Source of the DNA: a bacterium
GTDB taxonomy: Bacteria; Bacillota; Clostridia; Lachnospirales; Lachnospiraceae
DNA: 64,000 nt
Assembly: GCA_023663725.1 (NCBI GenBank)
Contig: JAMPGX010000011.1
Coordinates: 1-64,000, forward strand
Direction: 5' to 3'
Positions within the stretch are counted from its first letter, which is position 1, and each line of letters opens with the position of its first letter. The notes below the pieces were generated by a model. It worked only from the letters and a program-made list of their open reading frames with translations, was not told the origin of the DNA and searched no databases. A program made the position numbers and the translations under genes. Shown one piece after another: positions 57,890-64,000 of this stretch.

Positions 57890-60800
57890 TCAATGCATTC
57901 TGGCAAAATAGTCCAGCAGAATATCCTTGATGTAATTATACCGTCTGGCGTAGGAGTTTTCCACCCGAATGATCTGCAGGTTGTGTTCTCTGCATATTCT
58001 GTTTTTCTTCTCATCCCTGCGACGCACCACCTCGTCCGCGTAGTGCTCCTTGCCGTCCAGCTCTATCGCCAGCATCGGAAGCTCCTGCTCCCCCTGCTTC
58101 TCATAGACCACGAAATCGAACCGGCCGCTGTAGAACAGATCGTCGAAGGTATCGTTGCTCTGAAAGACCTGGGAGATCGGAACCTCCTTGTGAATGGCAT
58201 ACCGACTCTGGCTGAGCCAGATATTCCCCAGCGCATGGCCCAGATTTTGCAGGAAAGCCTCCTCTGTGGCCGTGCTGAAGGGTTTGACTCCCAGGGCGCG
58301 GGAATCGGCCTTCTTGGGCGTCACAGCGGACTGGCCCTCGCTGCGCACATATTGTACCAGCTCATACAGATCGTCCTCACCGCCCGCCTCGTGCAGACGG
58401 CTCAGATTCCTCTGACTCCCCAGCACTACCAGCCTGTCCCTGGCCCTGGAGGTGGCCACATTGATCAGCTCCTTATTGTTTTTCAGCCACTCATAGGTGC
58501 GCGCCTGAGTCTGGTCCGTGATGGCCGTGGAAAACAGGATCACATCCTTCTCATCCCCCTGAAAGGCGTGAACCGTGCCGCAGGTCACATCCGTGATGCC
58601 CCTCTTGCCGAGCTCCTGTTCGATCATCTGTTTCTGATTCACAAAAGGCGTTATGACGCCTATGGTCCGGTCCCTGTGGGCGGCGGCGTACTCCGCGATG
58701 GCCTGCGCCTCTGCGGGAGCCGTATTTTTCATGTTGGTCCGGGCGTCCCGCATGTCCAGATATTCCAGCGGAGACGGCTCCTGGCTCTCCGTGCAGATAC
58801 GCAGTCGGGAATTGTAGTATTTTTTGTTGTTGAATTCAATGATCCGCGGATGACAGCGGTAGTGATTGTGCAGCAGGATCTCGTCGCTGACCGCGTCGCA
58901 GGCCAGAAAGACCTTGTATATGGAATTCTTGCGGTAATCATACTCCTCGGATACACCGTACCTCTTCTTCAGCCTCTCGCCTGTCAGCTCGTCCAGCAGA
59001 ATCACCGGACTCAACTGCTGCGGGTCCCCCACCAGCATCAGGCTGTTGCCCCGCACTATGGGAACCAGAGACACCGCCGTGTTGCACTGGCTGGCCTCGT
59101 CCATAATCACCATGTCAAACAGGGGCTCCGGCTCCCCCAGGCGGTGGGCCGAGATACAGGTGGTGGCAATGATGGGAAATATTTTTTGCAGCCGCTGCAG
59201 ATTCCTGTTATCCGCCAGATAGTTGGCGAAGGCTTCCGCGGCCTTGTCCAGATCCTCCTCCTCCAGAATCTCCCGCAGCCTGGCAAACTCCCTGTTATCC
59301 AGGCGTTTCATATAGCTTGCTCCAGTGTAATAGAGGTATTTTTTCAATTCCTCCAGATCGTCGTCCACCAGGGCTACAGCCTGTTCCTCCGACACTGTGC
59401 CCACATTATCAAGACGCTTTTCGATCTGCCGCAGTTGCCTGCCGCTCAGATCCGCCTGAAAGGGAAGCATCTGTGCGGACATCTCATGGCTGCCCTGATA
59501 TTCCAACATACGCTCAATGGTCTCCCTGCGCTCCTGAAAATCCAGCATATCCTCATATTTCTTTAGCAGGTTCGAGAGCTCCCTGGCCCGCTGCCTGCGC
59601 TCCTCCCTGCTGCGGCCCAGCGTCCCCTCAAACACCGACACCGACTGGGTCCGCCGATGCAGCTCCCGAATATACAGGATGGCCTGCCGCACCATATCCC
59701 GATTCCCCAGCCGCAGAATGGGAAAAGAGATCGGCTTACCGTGATATTGCAGACTTGTCAGCTTGTCGCATACGCCGTCTATGGGGTGATTGTTGTTGGA
59801 CGCAAAGAGTACGGTCCTGTCGTTGAAAAAGGCTGTCATGATAGTGTTGAGAATGGTATTGGTCTTGCCGGTGCCCGGCGGTCCCTGAATATAGGCCACC
59901 GGATATTTCATCGCATTGTTGATGGCCAGCAGCTGATCCATATTGACGCGTCGGCTGAGCAGGGTGATGGGGCTGGTCTGCCTGGCTCTGGGGCGCTCCA
60001 GCAGATCGCCGAAGAAGGCCCTGATGGGCACAGGCGCCCTGTCCTCCTGATACAGCTTCATGATGGCCTTGTATTCCCTGTGCAGATCGAGGGCGATATC
60101 CATACCCAGACCGATGATATAGGGCATGTCATCCACCAGGCCATTGCTCCTCTGCGTGCGCTGGTTCACACAGTCCTTGATCTTCTCCTGATTGCCCGCG
60201 AAATCCCCCAACAGCTCATAGTCCTCCGCGTCCAGATATCTGCGGATGCTCTGCTTCGTGCCGTCCACGGTAAACTCCGTGCAGACCGTGATCTCCTCAT
60301 CCGGGCGCAGCGCCCTCCGCTTGATATCCAGATTCAGGCTGCGGTAAGCCAGCACATGCAGCCCCTTCTTCATATGGATGCTCAGCACGTTCATCGCCAG
60401 CCTCTGGAGACGCAGGGAACCGTCCCGACGCGGAGGCTGGCTGGTCTTGTACTGGAAGCTTTTGACAATCTTCTGAAACTGCTGTTCGCTCAACTCATAG
60501 CATTCCCCGTTAAGTCTCTCCCTGTCCAGATATTTGACCAGCTCAAAGTCCGAGATATAGGGAGTGGTATCCAGACGATTGCACAGCTCCAGATAGTTCA
60601 GAATCTTGAGATTGGCCACATTGTCAAACAAGGTCTTGTATTTGTGCGGGTTTAGGTAGATGTCCTCCACAAGCGCCTCATTGACCGGACAGTAGGAGCC
60701 GTCCACCACCTGGGAGGAGCGGATGGAGTCTATGCGAATCCTCAGGTCTGCGACCGTATAGTGCCCTAAGTGCAGACCGTCCACGGACATCACTCTTCTG

Positions 60801-60925
60801 CGAACGTCTATGTCCCTGATTCCGATCCAGTATTTTGTGATCTTTTCCTCCTGATTCAGATATTCGATGCTGAGCCATTTCCCCTCATGGATCGCTCGAA
60901 AGATATCTCTGTAGATCCCGTTCAT
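57890..60925 (-). CDS. UPF1-like (SF1) helicase with C-terminal PD-(D/E)XK nuclease
   Basis: 1011 residues. N-terminal about 300 residues are a unique region that may carry a DNA/RNA-binding or target-recognition role. The helicase has Walker A YIQGPPGTGKTNTILN, DEAS box VIMDEASQCNTAVSL, GDPQQLSPV and motif VI NVATSRARDRLVVL (COG1112/UPF1 type). The last about 100 residues (GRFDFVVYEKQGEQELPMLA, IELDGKEHYADEVVRRRDEK) are a DUF2726/Vsr-like PD-(D/E)XK nuclease (Asp, Glu-Leu-Asp-Gly-Lys). A single helicase-nuclease chain of this kind recalls antiphage effectors such as Mokosh, though those use a PLD nuclease. Confidence 0.88.
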   Translation of the reverse strand: MNGIYRDIFRAIHEGKWLSIEYLNQEEKITKYWIGIRDIDVRRRVMSVDGLHLGHYTVADLRIRIDSIRSSQVVDGSYCPVNEALVEDIYLNPHKYKTLFDNVANLKILNYLELCNRLDTTPYISDFELVKYLDRERLNGECYELSEQQFQKIVKSFQYKTSQPPRRDGSLRLQRLAMNVLSIHMKKGLHVLAYRSLNLDIKRRALRPDEEITVCTEFTVDGTKQSIRRYLDAEDYELLGDFAGNQEKIKDCVNQRTQRSNGLVDDMPYIIGLGMDIALDLHREYKAIMKLYQEDRAPVPIRAFFGDLLERPRARQTSPITLLSRRVNMDQLLAINNAMKYPVAYIQGPPGTGKTNTILNTIMTAFFNDRTVLFASNNNHPIDGVCDKLTSLQYHGKPISFPILRLGNRDMVRQAILYIRELHRRTQSVSVFEGTLGRSREERRQRARELSNLLKKYEDMLDFQERRETIERMLEYQGSHEMSAQMLPFQADLSGRQLRQIEKRLDNVGTVSEEQAVALVDDDLEELKKYLYYTGASYMKRLDNREFARLREILEEEDLDKAAEAFANYLADNRNLQRLQKIFPIIATTCISAHRLGEPEPLFDMVIMDEASQCNTAVSLVPIVRGNSLMLVGDPQQLSPVILLDELTGERLKKRYGVSEEYDYRKNSIYKVFLACDAVSDEILLHNHYRCHPRIIEFNNKKYYNSRLRICTESQEPSPLEYLDMRDARTNMKNTAPAEAQAIAEYAAAHRDRTIGVITPFVNQKQMIEQELGKRGITDVTCGTVHAFQGDEKDVILFSTAITDQTQARTYEWLKNNKELINVATSRARDRLVVLGSQRNLSRLHEAGGEDDLYELVQYVRSEGQSAVTPKKADSRALGVKPFSTATEEAFLQNLGHALGNIWLSQSRYAIHKEVPISQVFQSNDTFDDLFYSGRFDFVVYEKQGEQELPMLAIELDGKEHYADEVVRRRDEKKNRICREHNLQIIRVENSYARRYNYIKDILLDYFARMH

Positions 60926-61064
60926 CTGTCCTCTTCCCCGTTATCCTCGATGTTTCCCCTCACAGACCCGCGCCGGATTTGCGCTGCAAAGCAGCAATTT
61001 CCCCTGCAAATCCGTGCGCATCCTGCGGAGCATCTAAGGAAACGATGATTTAATCAGCGTTTCC

Positions 61065-61670
61065 TTAGTCCACCACCTCGATACTCTCGATCACCGGCTG
61101 GTTCTCCGGCGCAACCATGTCGTTGCTGTCCGTCACCGTGTTCTCACAGATCTCATCCACGATCTCCATACCGCTGGTCACATAGCCGAAGCAGGCGTAT
61201 TTGCCGTCCAGAGAAGCGCCATCCTGATGCATGATAAAGAACTGGGAGCTGGCGGAGTTGGGCATATTGGTGCGGGCCATGGAGATGGCTCCGCGTGTGT
61301 GGGACAGGGTGTTATCCACGCCGTTCTCGCTGAATTCTCCCTTGATCTCCTGCTCTGAGCCGCCCATGCCGGTACCGGTGGGATCGCCGCCCTGCATCAT
61401 AAAGCCCTCTCTGATCCGATGGAAAGTCAGGCCGTCGTAAAAGCCGTCCTTGGCCAGATTGATAAAATTGGTCACGGTGATCGGCGCCTGGTCCGCGTCC
61501 AGCTCCACCTCGATGGCGCCCATATCCTTCATATTGATCCTGACATGATGCTTGCCGGATAAGAGCTCGTCCTGGCCGGACTCCGAGCCCTGTCCCTGTT
61601 TGCCGCAGCCGAAAAGTACCATTGTTGTTGCCAGAGCTATCGCCAGGATAGCGCAAATTTTCTTTTTCAT
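61065..61670 (-). CDS. Cyclophilin-type peptidyl-prolyl isomerase lipoprotein
   Basis: 201 residues with a lipoprotein signal (LATTMVLFGCGKQ, lipobox LFGC). The catalytic fold has FHRIREGFMMQGGDPTGTG, and SMARTNMPNSASSQFFIMHQ with the usual Arg, Phe, Met and Gln active-site residues. It should assist folding of exported proteins at the outer face of the membrane. It lies near the helicase gene but without overlap. Confidence 0.93.
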   Translation of the reverse strand: MKKKICAILAIALATTMVLFGCGKQGQGSESGQDELLSGKHHVRINMKDMGAIEVELDADQAPITVTNFINLAKDGFYDGLTFHRIREGFMMQGGDPTGTGMGGSEQEIKGEFSENGVDNTLSHTRGAISMARTNMPNSASSQFFIMHQDGASLDGKYACFGYVTSGMEIVDEICENTVTDSNDMVAPENQPVIESIEVVD

Positions 61671-61834
61671 GATCGTGTCCTTCTTTCCTGATTATCCAAC
61701 GCTCAATGCGAGCGCTTTACTTATTGTATCATATTGAACCAAAATCGCAATAGAGTTCCCACTTTTTTCACAAATATCTCAGCCCCCTAGATGAATACAC
61801 GATATGATGTTACATAAAATAAACTTGAAAAATA

Positions 61835-61950
61835 TATCTTGCGTATAAACGTAAAAAAGAGTAAAATATACTTTGCGTACTATTGATAATTTTGCAAAAC
61901 ATTATCTTGCGTATAATTGGCAAATTCACAAAATAGTACTTTGCGCACTG
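61835..61950 (+). repeat. Four direct iterons at an exact 34-bp step
   Basis: TTGCGTA occurs at 61839, 61873 and 61907, and TTGCGCA at 61941, each 34 bases apart. Longer units alternate: TATCTTGCGTATAA (1 and 3) and TACTTTGCGTAC / TACTTTGCGCAC (2 and 4). The spacer sequences differ, so this is not a plain tandem duplication. The array ends 12 bases before the ATPase start codon and covers its promoter region. Confidence 0.85.
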
Positions 61951-61962
61951 TGGGGTAGCTTT

Positions 61963-63324
61963 ATGGAAATAAAAAGAAAAATATACAATAAAATGCTGGA
62001 ATGGAAACGTACCTGTAACGGTAGCAAAGCCCTTTTAATCGAAGGAGCAAGGCGTATTGGCAAATCCACCATCGCAGAAGAATTTGGAAAAAAGGAATAC
62101 AGGACCTTTGTAAATATAGATTTCAATAAAGCAAGCAAAAAAATATTAGAAAATTTCGATAATTTGACTAATTTGGATATATTTTTTCAAACGATTATTT
62201 TGGAATATAACGTACAATTGTATACAAGAGAGTCTCTGATTATTTTTGATGAAATCCAAAAATTCCCAAAAGCCAGAGAAGCCATAAAATATTTGGTAGC
62301 AGACGGAAGATATGATTTTATTGAAACAGGCTCATTAATATCTATCCGCGAAAATGTTGAAGGTATTACCCTGCCGTCAGAAGAGCGCAAAATAAAGATG
62401 TATCCTGTTGACTTTGAAGAATTTATGATTTACATGAATGAGGAAATCCTGCTTAACTATATAGAAACCTGTTTTGAACAAAAGCAGCCCTTAGAACAAA
62501 AAATGCACGAAAGGGCAATGCATCTGTTTAAAGAATATATGTTGGTGGGAGGAATGCCTCAGGCAATAGTAGCATTTGCAAGGGATGGAAGAAATTTTGC
62601 GGCTGCCGATATCGAAAAGAGAGATATTTTGGAGCTGTATCGCGATGATATCAAGAAGGCGGCCAGGAAATACCATTCCAGAGTATCGGCATTATTCGAG
62701 AATATTCCGGCATATTTATCCACCCACGAAAAGAAGATTGTATTGAAAGACATAGAAGGCGGAGCGACATTTGATAAATATGACGATCCTTTATTTTGGT
62801 TGGAGGACTCCATGATTTGTAATCTGTGTTATAAATGCAATGATCCAAACGTGGGATTTGCTCTGAATAAAAATGACTCCGCCATTAAATGTTATATGGG
62901 GGATACCGGATTGCTGGTGAGTCTGGCATTTAGTGAAAATGAAATTTCAGACCAACAACTTTATAAACAGATCATGAATGACAAACTGTCATTAAATGAA
63001 GGCATGATTTATGAAAATGCCATCGCTCAAATGATAGCAGGCAAGGGGAGAAAATTATATTTCTACACGCGGTACAGCGAAGAAAAGCACCGCAATGATA
63101 TTGAAATAGACTTTTTACTTTCCAATGAGAGTAAAACAAATTTCAGAGTGTTTCCCATTGAAGTAAAATCCGCAAAAAATTATACTACAACCTCTCTTGG
63201 CAGGTTTAAGGATGTATTTGGCAAAAAAATTGCAATACTATATATCATTCATCCCAAGAATTTATCTATGGACGGTGAAATCATAAGGATGCCGCCATAT
63301 ATGTTTGGGGCGGCTTTTCCTTGA
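61963..63324 (+). CDS. AAA ATPase with DUF4143 domain
   Basis: 453 residues from ATG 61963 (TGGGG upstream; the frame is open further left through the iterons). Walker A LIEGARRIGKSTIAE, Walker B LIIFDEIQKFPKA, sensor-type ETGSLIS, and C-terminal DUF4143 nuclease-like part (EIDFLLSNES, FPIEVKSAKNYTT) with PD-(D/E)XK-like Asp and Glu-Val-Lys. Such proteins are common in gut bacteria and archaea, often in many copies, with uncertain function (possible mobile or toxin-like ATPase). AT-rich compared with neighbours. Confidence 0.85.
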   Translation: MEIKRKIYNKMLEWKRTCNGSKALLIEGARRIGKSTIAEEFGKKEYRTFVNIDFNKASKKILENFDNLTNLDIFFQTIILEYNVQLYTRESLIIFDEIQKFPKAREAIKYLVADGRYDFIETGSLISIRENVEGITLPSEERKIKMYPVDFEEFMIYMNEEILLNYIETCFEQKQPLEQKMHERAMHLFKEYMLVGGMPQAIVAFARDGRNFAAADIEKRDILELYRDDIKKAARKYHSRVSALFENIPAYLSTHEKKIVLKDIEGGATFDKYDDPLFWLEDSMICNLCYKCNDPNVGFALNKNDSAIKCYMGDTGLLVSLAFSENEISDQQLYKQIMNDKLSLNEGMIYENAIAQMIAGKGRKLYFYTRYSEEKHRNDIEIDFLLSNESKTNFRVFPIEVKSAKNYTTTSLGRFKDVFGKKIAILYIIHPKNLSMDGEIIRMPPYMFGAAFP

Positions 63325-63400
63325 CACGGCATAAAAACCTTGCCCAAACCGACATTTCGAACTATAGTGAATATAAAAAAGCCACCGAAACGAGGAAGCT

Positions 63401-64000
63401 ATGAGCGAAATACAACAGACAATACATTTTCTTTTTACAGAAGACGGTTTCCATATAGATGACAGAGACGAAACCCTATCCGAGTCCGCCCTCAAGTGGA
63501 AACATCAATTTGAGGAGGAGCCCTTCGCCGCGCTCTACCAACTTGGCTTTGTAGAAAAACCCGCAGAGTTGGACGTTGCAGGCAACTTCCTGTATCGGCT
63601 GGCGGACGCATTCTTCCATATGCTGACGACGCAGCCAGATCTCGAACTCACCAGAGAAAACGCAGTGGTACGGCCAGATGAGATTATGACTGAGCGGCTG
63701 CTAAGCGGTGTCCCCTTTACTTTGGGCTCGGAGCATATCACGTCAGAATGGCTCACCCACATATTTGTGGAATTAAATGACATCTACGCCCGAGAGCTCC
63801 AGGCATATGACGGCACGGTAGCCATGTATCTGGCGGAGAAGAGTCAACATCTGAAGGTTCCGGAGCGCATCTTCTTTCATCTGGTGGAAAGCAAGGACAT
63901 CGACTATCCCTTTGCTTTTCTGGCCACCTATGCCACCAGAGATGCTGAGGACAAGGTGCGTCACGTTCCTCTGCAATACGCTCTCACCGAGTACAAAAAA
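63401..64000 (+). CDS. N-terminal part of a SNF2-type helicase (cut by window edge)
   Basis: 200 codons from ATG 63401 (CGAGGAAGC upstream) with no stop before the edge. The visible region (PFAFLATYATRDAEDKVRHV, PLQYALTEYK) resembles the helicase-associated N-terminal part of bacterial SNF2/Rad54-like ATPases; the motor domains would follow outside the window. Function: ATP-driven DNA translocase or RNA-polymerase-associated helicase, inferred only from this N-terminus. Confidence 0.6.
   Translation, partial: MSEIQQTIHFLFTEDGFHIDDRDETLSESALKWKHQFEEEPFAALYQLGFVEKPAELDVAGNFLYRLADAFFHMLTTQPDLELTRENAVVRPDEIMTERLLSGVPFTLGSEHITSEWLTHIFVELNDIYARELQAYDGTVAMYLAEKSQHLKVPERIFFHLVESKDIDYPFAFLATYATRDAEDKVRHVPLQYALTEYKK

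Noticed and set aside
57893..59566. 557-residue plus-strand frame
   Set aside because: Antisense shadow of the helicase-nuclease gene; composition (many His, Gln, Leu) and lack of a ribosome site show it is not coding.
61835..61950. CRISPR array from the 34-bp step iterons
   Set aside because: Conserved units are only about 7-14 bases with longer variable parts, just four copies, and no cas genes; the spacing fits an operator rather than CRISPR.

Overview
The window looks like chromosomal DNA of a gut Clostridia, most likely Lachnospiraceae. The reasons are a type III glutamine synthetase next to a type I enzyme with an ANTAR regulator, YtrA-type GntR/ABC modules, large Cache-type hybrid kinases, lipoprotein solute-binding proteins, and AGGAGG ribosome sites with GTG/TTG starts. 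Core genes are fairly GC-rich. AT-rich blocks (about 1-6.6 kb, 29.7-36.3 kb, 36.7-37.8 kb, 61.8-63.3 kb) look acquired. I saw no rRNA, tRNA or CRISPR array.

Layout. (1) 1-6.62 kb: right part of an integrated mobile element. It holds small unknown genes, a CRESS-virus-like replication initiator (HUH endonuclease plus SF3 helicase), a TnpW-like small protein and a large serine recombinase. It ends inside a truncated xre-type regulator at about 6.62 kb; the left end lies outside the window. (2) 7.0-9.8 kb: a YtrA-type GntR regulator with an ABC exporter, then a convergent F420-ligase-domain protein. (3) 10-13.8 kb: three genes for two ankyrin-repeat proteins and a TPR-like protein. (4) 13.8-19.4 kb: purF, pyrG and glnN, a glutamine-centred group; glnN has its own promoter and a terminator hairpin in its leader. 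(5) 19.5-24.1 kb: an ABC exporter operon with a response regulator and histidine kinase. (6) 24.4-27.3 kb: two broken genes (a frameshifted lipoprotein and a YhcG-type nuclease with two in-frame stops). (7) 27.7-29.6 kb: glnA and an ANTAR regulator. (8) 29.9-36.3 kb: a chemoreceptor, then a lantibiotic-immunity-type ABC transporter divergent from its two-component system. (9) 36.3-41 kb: a decayed lipoprotein copy, HicAB, a broken MreB-like gene, and an intact pair of substrate-binding and propeller-like lipoproteins. (10) 41.2-44.3 kb: RelBE/DinJ-YafQ, an anion transporter, an unknown membrane protein and an ABC remnant. (11) 44.3-55.1 kb: two large hybrid kinases (one interrupted by an in-frame amber codon) around a heterodimeric ABC exporter. 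(12) 55.2-64 kb: a DUF3888-like secreted protein, RecQ, a UPF1-like helicase with a C-terminal nuclease, a cyclophilin lipoprotein, an AAA/DUF4143 ATPase behind four 34-bp iterons, and the start of a SNF2-type helicase.

The most striking undescribed-looking signals are a family of about 175-bp palindromic intergenic repeats (three full copies with compensatory stem changes, plus collapsed derivatives), the CRESS-like Rep element integrated by a serine recombinase, and the four iterons before the AAA/DUF4143 gene. Gene decay is unusually rich: three in-frame nonsense codons, several frameshifts, and a gene copy shortened at short direct repeats.
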